From Dasyornis broadbenti (lineage: Eukaryota > Chordata > Aves > Passeriformes > Dasyornithidae): 64,000 nucleotides of DNA. Location: the NCBI GenBank assembly GCA_013397935.1, contig VZRN01000634.1, forward strand, positions 2,691,371-2,755,370, written 5' to 3'. A program made the translations under genes and the position numbers. The notes beneath the pieces are model-generated. The model did no database searches, was not told the origin of the DNA, and was given only the letters and a program-made list of their open reading frames with translations. Positions within the stretch are counted from its first letter, which is position 1. Each line of letters begins with the position of its first letter. Shown here piece after piece: positions 40,201 through 52,000 of this stretch.

Positions 40201-43200
40201 CAGTTAAAGAAGCAAAAAAATGGATATTTCTTTTCCTGCTGACTGTCACTGCTGGCCTGCATGTCACTATTTCCCCTTCCAGGCTTTCATAAAGGTCTTG
40301 TCTGAACTCTCTACCTAATCAAGTTCTTTATTCAGTTCTTTATGCTTTATTATCATCATTCAATTCTCAAGCCTTGTATTAAAACGAGGATCAAAGGCTA
40401 TTGGAGAAAGGCAAAAAGCACAATTAAATTTGCCTCACTTCCTAAGAAAAAGCTGACATTCCTCTAATAAAAATTTGTCAGCTTACTAAGACAACTTAGC
40501 CTCTTACCTATGTTACATTAAAGTTGCCTTTTTTACCCTAGCAATGTTCTAGGAAGATTAATTCTGCAGCAGCTCATGAAGTGACAATGAGGCCAAACAA
40601 GCGGCCAATAAATTCAATTTAGAAGACTGAATGACTCTAAACCAATGGAGGTACAACAAACTTGTACAATTCTCCCCACTTTGTCTACCTCCCAGCCAGG
40701 ACTTCTCATGACAGCTGAACTGGTTAGACAGAAAGAAAAGGGTCACAGAGTATGCAGGTTTATGCAACTACCCAGTCAAACTTAGGCTTTTCTAATACAA
40801 AAAATGTTCGGCTGGCACTGAAATGGAAATACAGTTCCTTACTGAAGTTGCAGCTGTTCCCATATCATAAAAAAAATTAACTCTTGAACACGAGGTTTAC
40901 ATTTAAAATTCAGATATCATTCTGCCTAGCTTAGCTAATGTTATACAGCTGAATCAGTTAATCTGTTTTTCTTGCTCTACTTCAACATCAACGCAAACTT
41001 TCTTTTATATGAAGTTGTGTTGCCTTTTTTGATCCCAGGATATAACTTCAAAAAGTTCTAATAACCAATTAGAATATATAATTGATTTTAACATCTAAAT
41101 GAAAATGCAGTTCTAATTTTCATTTACATATCAGCTGAATATTAAGTTAATCGGTCTCTTCTCATAAGTTAATCATTTACTAAGTATGGTTTTTCTACAC
41201 AAACTTTAAGCAACTTATTCCAACCTTTATTAAATTTGATGGGCAAAGTGATTATGCAATTAACATATCAATAATTAACATACCTAAATTTACATAAAAA
41301 TAAGGGTACGCATTTTAAATATTATTTAAGATAGTCTATTTTCTTCTATTCCCAATGTCAAGGTTAAGATTACTATTAATGCAGAACTCAAAATTTATTT
41401 GACACATTAAAAAAACAAACTTCAGTCAAGTAAAGAGTTGAAGTTCAGCTGCATTTCTTCCACTTTAATGGACAGTTCAACTCTATCCAAATCAGAAACA
41501 AACCCAGCATTTTAGCACCAGTAATGGAGTTAGAGGCCTCTAGAAATAAGACAGAAGCATTGCCCATAAGGCAAAGCACTGGTTTTTATTAAACCAGATG
41601 GTAAAGCTGAATAAGCAAACAAGCATCAGGAAACTTGCTTCCTTCATAAGGCAAACAGCACCATTTGGAGATGTTTGATTAAGCAGTTTTTGCTAATTAA
41701 TGTTGCATTAAATACTTGAAAACTCTCGCAACTTTCTGTAGTCAGTCTGTCCTCAGAAACACAAATCAATGGAATTGTGACCATGACCATACTGGTACTT
41801 TTGGGAAATAAGGGTACTTTTATGACTTTTTCAATAATGTTTTACTTCTGCAGTTTTTGCAGTAAGACTAACTAATGGGTCACACTTCTACCAAAATTCC
41901 TCATCTTTGTTTGAAAATAAAAGATTTTTGGAACTTTATGCCATTTATTAAAAAAAAAAAAAGGAAATCAATAGGTTAAAGCTTTTCAAAAGAAGCCATT
42001 GATATCTTTAATTTCCTAAATCCTCTACAAAAATCTCATTAGGACAAATGATATTCTGTTACTTCCCCAACCAAAAAATAATTAAAAAAAAAAAATCACT
42101 CAAAAAGCACTTCTGAAGCCAAATTATGCTCAAATCAGAGCTTTTTAGGAAAAAAGTCTTTTAAGAGGCCTCTATTCCTGTTTTAATGCATTTTAATGTA
42201 CATAATGCCTTAAAAATCCAGCAATAGCAAGCGTAGCTCCTGTGGAGTTGGGGATAAACCCTGAGCACGTTCCAGAGGCTCTCATCATCATGTTAATCTC
42301 ACAGGCTGCCAAAGTGCAAACAGGAACTCATTTGCATAAAGACTTACACTAGGCCTTGGGAAGACAAGGAGCAGAAAGTGATTTCCAAGGCCTGGTGCAG
42401 AGCTCAGCAGCCACAACCTCCCCCAGCACAGATGAAAGAACTCACACAAATGCTGCCATTTCCTTCCAAGAGAGGCCCCAGCCATGAGAACCCTCAATAG
42501 CCTCGCTCTTGAACAGACACATGTATGGAATGCTGGGGAGAGGAACAGCACAGCTACAATTTCAGTTCTAACAGGACTCCACACCTCCTCTTGAGCCATT
42601 TTGCAGGTCTCTGTCTTTGTGTATATACAGATATTGAATATGTATATGCACACATATATATACATGTATTTTATATATACACTAACACACAAGATACTTA
42701 TGGACATTTTAACTCTTTCAGCTGTTCACAGTTTTTGACAGAAAACAACGAATTTATCAGAGTTGTCAATGCCATGGAGTAAACGGGTCTTCTATGGACT
42801 CTTGGAAAATTATCTACTTGAAGCCAGAGGGCTCTTCAGAAGTGTTATATAAACATTCAAGGCAAGACAGGCAGATAAAAGATTTGGTCTGGCACACGAG
42901 GGCCTGTTGCTTTTAATGGCATACTGTAATTGCTTCCAGAAAAACACCCAGAATCATGGAATCATAGAGCCTTCACACTGGAAAGGACCTTCCAGATCAC
43001 CTGGTTCCAAGCCTGGTTGGTCAGAGCCCCACCCAGGCTAGCCTAATACATGTTAAAGAGATTTTTTTGATTATTCCAAAGGAAAGAGTAACTTTTTCCT
43101 ACTGCAGGTCTTGCAAAAACACCAAAAAAAAATATTTTAACCCTAAATCTTTTTCTTTTTATGTGACAAAATGGAACTCTGCAGTTAATCACTGCACTAA

Positions 43201-46200
43201 TACATACCACAACTCCAAATTGCTCTGGCTCAGCGAGATCGTTATATTCATCCTTTAATTCGGCTAAGGCATTGAGTTCTTTCTGCTCAGGAAGATTCTT
43301 CACTAGGTTCTAAAACAAACAAGACATTATATCAAATTTGTTACATTAAACTACCTGAGATATTAAAAATAACATGCTTAAAATACCACAACATGGAAAT
43401 GCATGAGGAAATTACGGGACGTTTATTTTATTTACGCAGCTTTACCACTATATAAACATCAAATCAAAGCAGTAATTATTTAATACAGACATCAACTGCT
43501 CTGCTACAGTCTCTGATTTGAAGAATGCCTTCTCAGTATTAAAAGGTTAGAGTATCATTTTTCAGGGTCTGATAGCATCCAGGAGTTTTGTCTATCTACT
43601 ACCTCTTTTTGCCCTAACGTTTGCATCTTGCTCATTAAATATGAATCAAGAAGTAACTGGTCTGCGTAAAACATGACAAAACTAGCAAAAAAAAAATTAG
43701 TATCTTTAGATATTCAAAGTACCCATGCACAATCTACACTTAAAAATGCCTTACACAAAAAAGGCCAACATCCCAAAATTGTACAGATCTTCTGCATGGC
43801 AAATATACAGGAACTCAGGAAAAAGTGAAATTTCCTTGCAATCTTATCCATGTCCCCAAACAAAATCGTGACTTATTAAATGCTCAAAATACAGGTATGC
43901 TAAATATATGTTTATATTAAGACTGAAGAATAGTTTGTTTTAAGAAATACTCAGTAAAAGCGTAGATTGTACTTAAGTTTTCATATACAGAACAGCTGAA
44001 ATCAAAACATGAATGTAATTCTTTAAGAAAAAAAATTATATTCAAGCAAGCATCAATAAGAAAAATCACATGCCTGTTAAAAACCAGCAAGCACTGCAGA
44101 AGCACATTTTTTTCAGATATAAAAATCTTAATTGGAGAAAATTTGTACTATTAGAGGGACAGATATCTTATTTTTAGAACAGACCAATCTTGCCATCACT
44201 CTTGTAATATTCTTATTTATTTTGAGAATTTGATTACAGATCACTCTGCCAGGCTTGAAGGAGACATTAAGGTCCAACTTAGAGAAAGGCATCAGTCTAA
44301 TTTGTCAAATTTGCAAGTGATGACAAACTTAATTCTCCGAGCTGAAAGAATCAAACATTCACTCATCTTAATAAAAAAAATAAAGATGACAAGCAGCCTC
44401 ACACAAAGCACCCGTTACAGAAAGATTGTTGTACTCAACACTGAGGAGCTACTGATTGTCTCAGCAAGCAGAGTTCAAGAGATGTGGCACAGAGAAACAC
44501 CACATTCACCTCTGTGTCGCACAATTAAGCTGCAGCTTTGTTCTTACACCTAAGTATATTCCCTTTCCTAGTAACCCGTGTTCCACAGATTTCTACTTGA
44601 AAAAAAATAAAATATTTAAGGATCTGTAAAACATTCCTGCTCATTTGATTAATTGTTTAATGGTGGTAAAGATCAAAGACATTAACTAATGCAATTTTTT
44701 AAATCTATTTTGTTTAGCTAGACTATTTACCAAATGCTGTCCTCCAAAATTTCACAGTATTTGTCAAAAATACAGACTTTGTTGCACATTAAAAAACAGT
44801 GTAAAACATTGTTTTTCCACCAATGCAGAAATACAAGTACCTACTACTAAACCAGCTGTTTTTTCAGCTGTCTAACCAATATCTGTTAATGTGCTTGATT
44901 GTTTTTTTCCTTCATCCACACCCCTTAATTTGCCAGAGCCAAGAGACCAACTCATTTTATCCTCAGCTTTTAACAAGGAGAGTTTGGCTCTGCTCACACT
45001 GCAGCTCCTTTTTTTTTACAGATATACATACACATACGTATATTTACATTTATTGCAGTATTGAATATCTGAAAATGAAGATAAAGCATTCAGTGATCAC
45101 ATATTCAAATCCCTATCAGTACTTTAAGAAACAGAGTTTCCTGCTGTATTCACTATGATGCAGGTTGAAATAAAAATAAGGTAAATAAGAATGTTTTACA
45201 TAGTCATAAAAAGGAATCCAAGGCTGACATTAAGAGGCTGAAACTGTCACTCCCTGCTCACTGTCACGAGGCCCCGAATTCTGTCAGACATGGTGTTTGA
45301 CAACTGTCTGGTTACAAGAACTTACTCCCTCAAAGACACACTAGGAATGGAAAACATTTTTTCCTAAAGCGTTTCCCTTGAGGTAAAGTTACAACAGTAC
45401 ATAGTCTACCACTTACTCACACTCATTAATCCAATTTAAATATTACACTAAGTTTAAAAAGCAGCAAGAAATAAAGGCCTGAGAAGCAAAATGGAAAAAG
45501 CACTTTGCTATCTGCTTGATTATGCCATACCCATTCCACTTCCACACTTTGATGCCTAGAACAAAGCAGTTTCTACATGTGCATTTTTATAAAGTGTGAG
45601 TTTTACTAAGCATGGAAGAAAGCAAGGTTTGCTTTGCACAATTTTTCCAATCAGTAGTATTAAAAGCTGTTAAACTGGTAAATTAGTTAATAGCTCAGCT
45701 GGAAGATTAGAATAAAAATAAACCAGAATAGACTGAATATGAAAGAGATGATCCAGCCCATTTACCCCACTACATTTGTAGGAATATCCGCTGAAGTACA
45801 GGGGAATATCTTCCAGCAGCTCTACCACCCTCTACAGAAAGGGACCCATCTCCACAGCACCTGTTTGCTGAAGATTCTAGGCTGCTGAGATTTTGGATAG
45901 CTGCATTCATGACCCATTCACACACGCTGATTCTGGAGTTAACATCACCTTTTGCTTACATACCTTGGTTTTTCTCCCTGATGCTCACACACATCCCCCT
46001 CCTCCCCACACAGTTGAACATGCTCATATCCTGCCAGCTATTTATATTGCTCATCTAATCAAGCCAATCTCTTCTGCTTCCTTCTGGAGACTGTTTCTCT
46101 ATCCCTCAATCATCTTAAGTAGTTTTTAAGTTCAGCTTCTCTATTTTAAATTCATTTGTGAGAAATGTACTGAGTATTTTAGATAGGGTCATGGAAGTAG

Positions 46201-49034
46201 ACTATTCAAAAGCATGAAAATTATCCTCCTGACTGGAAATCCTTACCCCCAATACACCTTGCAATCGCATTGGCCTTTTTTCTGGTCACCCAGGTCTGGC
46301 TGGGATGAAGTTAATTTACCTCACAGGAGCCCATAGGATGTCATTTTAACTTGTGACCAAAACTGTGCTGAATCACCGGTGTAGCTCCTCTGTTGAGCTA
46401 CATTTGTGGCACGGGAGATCAAGGTGAAACTACTCTGCACTTCAGCTTCCCAACGTGGGGTTGTTTCCTCCCCCTCGATTTTTGATTTTACTAAACCTGT
46501 AGGCTTCTTAATCATATGGTAGCACATCTCTGATCAATAAACCAAGTCCTCAATAAAATTAGGGTTTTGCACTTATTTTCAAATAGTGAGGCAACTCAGT
46601 TTAGACCAGAGCTCCCAGACCATTTTCCAAGTCCAAGAAAGGAAGAAGAAATTAACTTAGAAAACCTTGGTGGGGAATGGGACAAAGATGCAAACAGGAA
46701 ACAGGGAAGGATGGAAGGATAAATCGAGGCCCAGAGTGTTAGCTAGAATCTGAATCTGTGTATGATATTAAATAAAACAATTCAACACCAGCATTACTGG
46801 GGGGCTAAATCTTTGTAACTTTTAGGGTTTACATGCTTCAATGTTGAACTCCTCAGAGACCACGAGGGACACACTTTCTCCCCTCCTACAGGGAGGAAAT
46901 CAGAGAGGGATGTAAAGAAGCTGTATTCCACCCTTTCTTCTCTCCAGCTCAGAGATTTGGGGCTCAAAACGAGACCAAACACGCTTGAGAGGAGGTTTGA
47001 TTTACAGATCGGTTTGGAGCTGCAGCAGAATCCTGAACCATTCAGGGAGTTTCATCTCTCACTAGAGACAGGCAGACTTGTTACAGAGCTGTTTGCACAG
47101 GAAGCCTCATGAAACTTCATTATGCATCAGCCTAAATCTTTTTGAGCTTGTCTTCGAAGCTGCCAAACTAAAATTCTCAAAGATTTCCTTTTGGAAAGAG
47201 AAATTCCAAGGTTCTTTTGTTAACAGTGTCCTTGAAAAGCAGTTTCACTGCTACACGTGACCGTATTCCAAAGCAGAAGTGAAATCAATGAAACAGTAAA
47301 CACAACTGATACACTCGCAGCTGATACCCAACAGCAACTCTACATCATCCTTACTTTTGCATTCTTACACCTTCAAGCCATTTTCTGTTGGAAAATTAGC
47401 TATAATCAAAAGCAGAAATACTTTCCACATACCTGAATCAAGGATTCACTCAGCTTTTCTTCATCAACTTCTAAAATGATATTTTTTATTTCTTCATAAG
47501 GCAAACGGAAGGAACCCAAAAATATTGCTGAAATTCAGTAATACATAATTAGAATCAGAAAGGTCAAAATGATTGATCCACAAAGGTAAACAATTTCTAG
47601 CAACTCAAAAAAATATTTTCATCTAAATTGTGTTTCACAGTTAAGAAATCTCCTATATAAAACAAATGCTAGATGAGGCACACTATTGCAGTTTGACTTA
47701 TAATGAAATCCTCTCTAAGAAACGGAACTATGACAACATTTTACCTTTTTAATCAGCCTCAGATGCTCCCTTAGCAATGACACTCAGCAATAAAGTCTTA
47801 CCATTACGAATGACATCTGCATTACTACTTAAACAGACACACTCAGCCAGTAGAAGACTTTATGTATTATTATTATTGCTGCCCATAACCATGTATGAAT
47901 AGCTGTACTGCATTTACAATTGGATAAATGATATTTACGTGATTCTAGAAAAAAATTCCACATTAAAGGGGTAATGAAGAGCTGGACGAGGTAAGAAAAA
48001 AATGCCCTAACCACCACTTTTTAGGGTAACTGAACTACTGAAAGAGACACATATAATGCAAACCCTTAAAAGATGGAATTGTCAAAGCAATTTGATCTCA
48101 GAATGGTGAAAAATCTCAAGAGAGCCCCATTCAGTAAACTACAGAGTAGTCTTAACAGATGGATCAGTATAACATTGCAATGAAGTGCTTCATATTGAGC
48201 CTAACTCCTATGACTGATTAATCTTCAAGTTCTCAAAACCTGAAGTTTTTATTTCAATTGTGTCATAGTTCATCTTCTGCTCATGAAAACGTGCTCATGG
48301 ATGTGGTGCTAAACAAGGCACAGATTTGGCTTTACACACTTACTTGCCATGGGCAGAGTTGGATTAGTGACATTTATGGTGTTTCTAATTCAAATAAAAG
48401 ATTCTGCTACTTTTAATGATTGATTTCCCTCCATAATTAAAGAGGGAAGAAGCAAGTGAAGGGGGCTGGTTTTGATACAATTTATAGCAGTAGTTTTTGC
48501 ACCTATGTTAGCCTATCTGGTAATATTTTCTCTTGAACCTCTGTTTCTTCATTGCTATAACCAGGAGGAACCATTAGGAACGACCTCTAAACTCCATCCC
48601 TCAAAAACCACCAACACTGTGCCTTGCCCAAACCTGTGGCCATCATCTCATTGTACTTTCAGTCCGGAGCAACAATTGAAAGAATCAACTGACCAAAACC
48701 CCAGGAGCTCATTCAGTTTAAATCATTTTTCCATGTTACTTTTTTTTTTTCATTTTCCCCAATTTACACAGTAAGTTCAAAACAAGTATTTAAACACTTC
48801 TGAATTTGACTCGTTCAAATTAGTAGTTTTTAGAAAAAACAATTGCACATGTCAACAAAAAAAAGAAAATTTATGAACAGTGAGGTGTAGATGCTACTTA
48901 GATATTGACCTAATTCCTTCCACATCACTTACATAAATTTTGTGCAGATTTTCCATCCAAAACTCTTAATTCTTTGATCTTCTTCTTTGACTGAGCTGCT
49001 TTCTTTTCTTCTGATTCTTCTACGGGCTTTTTGG
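1079..49034 (-). CDS. DIAPH2: Diaphanous-related formin DIAPH2, central part of gene (7 internal exons, 319 residues of FH2 domain)
   Basis: This is the joined coding sequence of seven minus-strand exons: 49034-48933, 47527-47433, 43309-43208, 38435-38196, 31348-31219, 20099-19975 and 1243-1079, 959 bases in all. Junction phases match throughout and give 319 residues without a stop. Diaphanous formins are Rho-GTPase effectors. Their dimeric FH2 domain nucleates unbranched actin filaments and moves with the barbed end. What is seen is the FH2 domain, with the signature GNYMNSGSRN and a C-terminal helical stretch. The segments MSSVKML, ACEELKKSESF, GSRNAQSLGF and IEEFFGDLSNFRTLFL fit DIAPH2 better than my recollection of DIAPH3 (ACEEIKKSKSF, GSRNAQTFGF) or DIAPH1. 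The paralogue call rests on remembered family sequences, not an alignment. The start codon, GBD/DID, FH1, first FH2 exon, DAD and stop codon lie outside the window. No truncation or frameshift is visible. Confidence 0.88.
1244..1264 (-). other. DIAPH2: U12-type branch site and AC 3' splice site
   Basis: The minus strand reads TTTTCCTTAAC, then AAAACCTTAC, then the exon. The branch adenosine (at 1255 or 1256) lies about 12 bases from the exon, inside the short window U12 introns require, and there is no polypyrimidine tract. The terminal dinucleotide is AC at 1245-1244. The next two bases, AG, belong to the exon (codon AGC); using that AG as the acceptor would break the frame. Confidence 0.9.
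8633..8660. repeat. Short TA-rich simple repeat
   Basis: The sequence is atatttttatatatataagt followed by atatata. A short imperfect (TA)n run in the U12 intron. Confidence 0.55.
19963..19974 (-). other. DIAPH2: U12-type 5' splice site (ATATCCTTTTTG)
   Basis: Directly after codon AGC of exon F, the minus strand reads ATATCCTTTTTG. The first nine bases equal the U12 AT-AC donor consensus ATATCCTTT, which base-pairs with U11 and then U6atac snRNA. The nearest downstream GT (CAC/GTCC) is a poor U2 donor and would add five codons not found in the family. Confidence 0.92.
19975..20099 (-). CDS. DIAPH2: DIAPH2 exon F: FH2 helical region, ends at a U12-type donor
   Basis: This exon is 125 bases. 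Two bases complete the valine of SASKV, followed by 41 codons, ending in phase 0. The acceptor is ttccccttag. The translation starts (V)SAQTLKSNLDSMNQQIQR, then LEKDIENFPKTQDEHDKF, then VEKMS. No GT follows the coding homology. Instead the exon is followed at once by ATATCCTTTTTG, a U12-type AT donor. This end was chosen because it gives ...VEKM-S joined in frame to SFAESAREQY, the same spacing as the M-x-x-F of other diaphanous formins. Confidence 0.93.
20379..20410. repeat. TCTAATATT short tandem repeat
   Basis: Three imperfect copies of a ttctaatatt unit in a row, about 160 to 300 bases upstream of exon F in the transcript sense. Confidence 0.55.
29647..29945 (-). repeat. CR1 LINE 3'-end fragment
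   Basis: The plus strand reads cacagaatatcctgggctgg, then a 'gaagggactctcaaggatcat' motif, 'ctggccctgcaca', and later 'accctctgggggaagaac'. This is the reverse complement of a CR1 3' end, so the element lies on the minus strand, sense to DIAPH2. It is about 300 bases, 5'-truncated and diverged. Its wording resembles a different CR1 subfamily from the copy at 60735. Confidence 0.8.
31219..31348 (-). CDS. DIAPH2: DIAPH2 exon E: FH2, actin-contacting region after GNYMN
   Basis: This exon is 130 bases: 43 codons from phase 0 plus one base (G) of the next valine codon. The acceptor is cactttttag and the donor AAG/gtaaac. The translation begins IRDTKSSDQKTTLLHFLAEI, continues CEENYRDILKFPDELQHVES and ends ASK. 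'RDTKS.DQK.TLLHFL' is nearly invariant in diaphanous formins and follows FLCK of exon D directly. The basic residues here fall in the stretch where FH2 domains contact actin; this is family knowledge, not shown by the DNA. Confidence 0.95.
33642..33716 (+). repeat. CR1 LINE 3' tail with ATTCTATG-type terminus
   Basis: About 75 bases reading 'gaccaggagctggactttga', then 'gtgggtcccttccaactcag', and ending attctatcattctatgatt. The octamer-like ATTCTATG repeat is the CR1 3' terminus. The plus orientation makes it antisense to DIAPH2, unlike the other four copies. Confidence 0.85.
35713..35725 (+). repeat. Short (AC)n run
   Basis: The run acacacacacaca is about six to seven dinucleotides, too short to be more than a minor microsatellite. 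Confidence 0.5.
38196..38435 (-). CDS. DIAPH2: DIAPH2 exon D: core FH2 exon with GNYMN signature
   Basis: This is the largest exon in the window, 240 bases and exactly 80 codons, phase 0 at both ends. The acceptor is gttttgcag and the donor AAG/gtaagc. It opens MSSVKMLRSRLNGILFRL, passes EEHVNNIKPDIMAVTLACEE and ELKKSESFSKLLELVL, then GNYMNSGSRNAQSLGF, and ends NISFLCK. GNYMN.GSRN is the FH2 signature segment, in the part of the domain that contacts the partner subunit of the FH2 dimer. MSSVKML and AQSLGF support DIAPH2, while NIKPDIMAV and SFSKLLELVL also occur in DIAPH3, so a formal tree would settle the paralogue. The first ATG is an internal codon, not a start. Confidence 0.95.
42620..42682. 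repeat. TA/TG-rich simple repeat
   Basis: An imperfect alternating run of gtatata, tatgtatatgcaca, catatatatacatg and tatatatac. It is a decayed dinucleotide microsatellite. Confidence 0.7.
42950..43045 (-). repeat. CR1 LINE fragment, short
   Basis: The plus strand reads 'agaatcatggaatcatagag', then 'ctggaaaggaccttccagat' and 'gttccaagcctggttggtca'. This is the reverse complement of a CR1 tail. It is about 95 bases and diverged, and ends about 160 bases from the donor of exon C. Confidence 0.75.
43208..43309 (-). CDS. DIAPH2: DIAPH2 exon C: FH2 knob to following helices
   Basis: This exon is exactly 34 codons, phase 0 at both ends. The acceptor is ttgttttag and the donor GTG/gtatgt. The translation starts NLVKNLPEQKELNALAELKD, then EYNDLAEPEQFGVV. 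'LPEQ..LN.LAELK.EY.DL.EPEQFGVV' is a strong diaphanous-formin motif, and the AELK and EPEQFGVV forms favour DIAPH2 over DIAPH3 as I recall them. An open frame runs through the donor into the intron, but the homology stops exactly at the gtatgt. A CR1 fragment lies about 160 bases downstream in the next intron. Confidence 0.93.
43310..47432 (-). other. DIAPH2: DIAPH2 intron B-C, 4,123 bases (GT-AG)
   Basis: The donor is gtatgt and the acceptor ttgttttag. AT-rich unique sequence with a short TACATACA-like run near 45022-45045. No repeat family, RNA gene or further exon was recognised, and the exon phases leave no gap for a missing coding exon. Confidence 0.8.
47433..47527 (-). CDS. DIAPH2: DIAPH2 exon B: FH2 knob region
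   Basis: This exon is 95 bases. Two bases complete the serine of AQNLS begun in exon A, followed by 31 codons, ending in phase 0. The acceptor is ctgaatttcag and the donor CAG/gtatgt. The translation begins (S)IFLGSFRLPYEEIKNIIL and ends LSESLIQ. The 'IFLGSFR.PYE.I...IL.VDE..LSE.LIQ' pattern is characteristic of diaphanous FH2 knob helices. It is short and wholly coding. Intron A-B is the shortest complete intron in the window (1,405 bases). Confidence 0.92.
47528..48932 (-). other. DIAPH2: DIAPH2 intron A-B, 1,405 bases (GT-AG)
   Basis: The donor is gtaagt and the acceptor ctgaatttcag. It is the shortest complete intron here. AT-rich, with a short T-run near 48740; nothing else was recognised. 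Confidence 0.85.
48933..49034 (-). CDS. DIAPH2: DIAPH2 exon A (first in window): FH2, linker into knob region
   Basis: This exon is 102 bases. It starts with two bases completing a split codon, then 33 codons, then one leftover base. The acceptor reads tactttccag and the donor gtaagt on the minus strand. The translation starts KKPVEESEEKKAAQSKKKIK and continues ELRVLDGKSAQNL. The lysine/glutamate-rich start followed by 'KELRVLD.K.AQNLS' is the conserved entry to the FH2 knob in diaphanous formins. The preceding FH2 exon, which should carry the conserved tryptophan-containing lasso (NWSKIEP-like and ENCFWLKV-like), was not found between here and base 64000. The charged K/E stretch is the part least constrained in the family. 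Confidence 0.9.
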
Positions 49035-52000
49035 CTGGAAAGTAGATATTTATTAAATAAGTGTTCAATCTTAGCTAACAGCAAGTCCATTAAAAAGCCA
49101 TAATACATTTTTTAGAATCAGTTCAAGGCAAAATGACTGCACTGCCTCAACTAACTGTAAAATATCCAAACAAATAAAGGAAATGTCCAAAACTGAAAGG
49201 AACAAGAAAAAATATGACAGTGAACAATTTTCCTAAGCACTATCAAATAACATTTATGTATTTTAACCCAGGAAATTTCACTTTAGCTCAAATTTACTGC
49301 AAGCACTTTTAAAAAGACAGGGATTTGGTGTTACCTCAAAGCACATGAGTGCCCTCTATTGAAACATTAATACTAATAAGTTCTTCATTCAAAACCAACA
49401 ACATTAATCACTTGATGTTCATCACACTGAACAAAGGTACATTTCTATTAATTATTTACGTTGTCAGTGGTGAAGAGCAAAACTAACTAAGAAAATAGAG
49501 TATATTATAAAGTAATTTTTTAAAATTAGCAAGATCCACTAGCCTTATATTCAGCACTTTAAATTATATAGAAAGAAATGTGGTATTGGAGTACCTAAAA
49601 TATAAGCTGATTTTTTTGCATAATTTAAAACAGTCAATTTCCACAGAATTTTCTTAAGCATTAAGTAAACCCATTAACAAGGATTTATTTCCTTTTAAAT
49701 ATCACATAACATATTTGGCACTGAAGGAACAGAATCTTAATGTGCTTAACATTAATTGAACTTAATGAATATTTTAAGTCATTCAAAAGTAACTGAAAAA
49801 CTGGAAAGTCAAATGAAGAAGTTTCAAGCAGACTGAATATGGTTTTGTTCTCTGAGCAGTACTTTCTGTTGTACTGTAACGAGCCATCACGGGTTTCATT
49901 ACAGCTATCTCCTAAGAGAAAAAGTTCATTTTTAGTGTGAAATAACGTAAAAATCTCAGTTTTCAACCTCTTTAAATTAAAGAAAAAAAAACCCATAGAA
50001 AACAGGTATTTGTCTCCTTATACCCATTACCACTAGGAAAACATCTGGGATAAAAATAATTCTGCTGGGTTTATACCACTGAATAATCAAACAGTTTACC
50101 TTGGGCATTTTCATGCCAGGCAGTTCCCTCGGCCCCAGCCACCTCTAAAGAGGCCAAAGCAGGGAAAGCTCAGCAGCAAAGATGTTTCAACAACAAAACA
50201 CCACTTGCTCTCTCCTTGCCTTCCATCGCCCTGCAAGGCTGCCATGCCCAGCTGGTTTGGTATTTGTACAAGCCCCGAGCTACACATCACCAGATAACCT
50301 CAGAATTCCCACCAGCACTGACCCCTTCACTGTAATGAGCTCCGTTTAAAATCCTAAAGTGACACTTCATCGAGTAATCAGACCCGTATCACTAATTGTT
50401 CTCAATTAAACAAGGAAATAAGACCAGGTGCTCAACAACACAAACAAAAAAACCACCCAAGAGTTAAAAATTAGCTGTCCCATGGGAAGGCAACAAACAC
50501 TCCAACTTCTGTTCTATCACAGGAGACGCTGCAAAGCCTGGATTTGTATCTGCTGAGACAGGTGAGAAAGATGATTCAAGAAGATGAGTGACCTACTGCA
50601 AACTTGATCTGTTCAAGAATTAAACCCTCCAGATCTCCACGGACTGAGCCTTTAAAGCACTGAACACCACACGGCCTCCCAGGCTGCTCACAGGGCACCA
50701 GACTTGGCACAGCACAACGCCAAAGCTGCTCCGTAACCACCCACAATAATAAACCCACATCTCAGTCCCCTGCTTGCAAACTGCACAGGAAACAAAGTTA
50801 AAAAGAAAACAGGAGTAACAAGGGTTTGTGTTACCAAATATCACTTCACAGAAAGGAAACTTTCTTCTTACAGTGATACTTCACTGAACCAGACAGAGCA
50901 AGTGACAGACACACTTTTATGAGCAAGAGTTCATGGGCAAAGGTGTTTTGCATTGGACTTGCGTAACAAGTATTAAGTTATTCAGCTACTACAGCATCAA
51001 AAAAGGAAAAGCGATTTGGGGTTTAAACACAGTATTTCATAAACACACAGAATGAGCTGAGGCAGAATTCACAACAGGAACGCTGCCTGTACAGGGCAAA
51101 GAACCCCTCCCAGCCTGTATCCAGGTGCACTCCTCTATTGGTTGTCAAGTTAGGAACTACATTTAGAGCACAGAAGATCACACAATCAAAGGTTTCATAA
51201 TAAACCACGGCTACTCTTACCTCCTTAAGCCCGACGGGCTGTAACGCCATCACTTATACATCATCCATTTCACAAACATTAGATGTCTGGGTTAAATTAA
51301 TTTTTTTCTAATTGAAAAAGGCAAGAGAAGATGTTCTTTCCAGAAATTTCTTACCTTTTCACACATGAGACTTCAAAGCTAACTTCATGACAATTCACAA
51401 AAAACAGAGAAACACCAGAACCAGATGCTTATTGACTGCTAAAGTCACAATGAAGCATCAGCACTGATCTTACCAAGCCAAAATTCACAGGCAGAAAGAG
51501 ACATTACCAAAATTTCCAGCTTAGACAGCTCCTAGAATCTCTCCACCACCTTTTGACCCATGCTTGAGATGCCATGGAGCATCAGAGAGCTCTGCAAATG
51601 CTCGACCCTCTTCTGCCAGTGGCTCTGATCACACAGTCCACTTCAGCAGTGATTCAACTGTAACAGAACCATGGATTATGGAATTTTGAAAAATAATTAA
51701 CTCAATTAAAAAGATACTTGATACTTTTCAGAATTCAATCTACTATTGCTGACCAACCTCCCGCCCCTTGTCAGGTTCTCCTCTCACAAGTGCCTGTTTA
51801 AAGATAAGATGCTTTCTGGTTTGATGCCACAGAACCAAAGGGAGAGATGAAAGAAGGATTTTATAGCAGACAGCACAGGGTAGCTTAGAAATGCAAGATG
51901 AAAAATCAATCTGGAAGCTAAAGCAGCTGAATTGCTTCATACAGACCTTGGAGTTTAGTGCTGTGATTATTCATTACAGCACTTTGATAATGGTACTGGC

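Larger units (their letters stand above)
38436..43207 (-). other. DIAPH2: DIAPH2 intron C-D, 4,772 bases (GT-AG)
   Basis: The donor is gtatgt and the acceptor gttttgcag. It contains A-runs near 41949 and 42086, a TA/TG-rich run at 42620-42682, and a CR1 fragment at 42950-43045 close to the donor. No other gene was recognised. Confidence 0.8.

Noticed and set aside
42288..42782. Open frames of 139 and 85 codons on opposite strands
   Set aside because: Both run through the TA/TG simple repeat at 42620-42682, giving I/Y/V-rich translations typical of microsatellites.
1079..49034. DIAPH1 or DIAPH3 as the gene identity
   Set aside because: Key segments (MSSVKML, AELKDEYNDL, GSRNAQSLGF, IEEFFGDLSNFRTLFL) fit DIAPH2 best from memory. 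DIAPH3 shares some exon D residues, so a formal phylogeny remains the decisive test.
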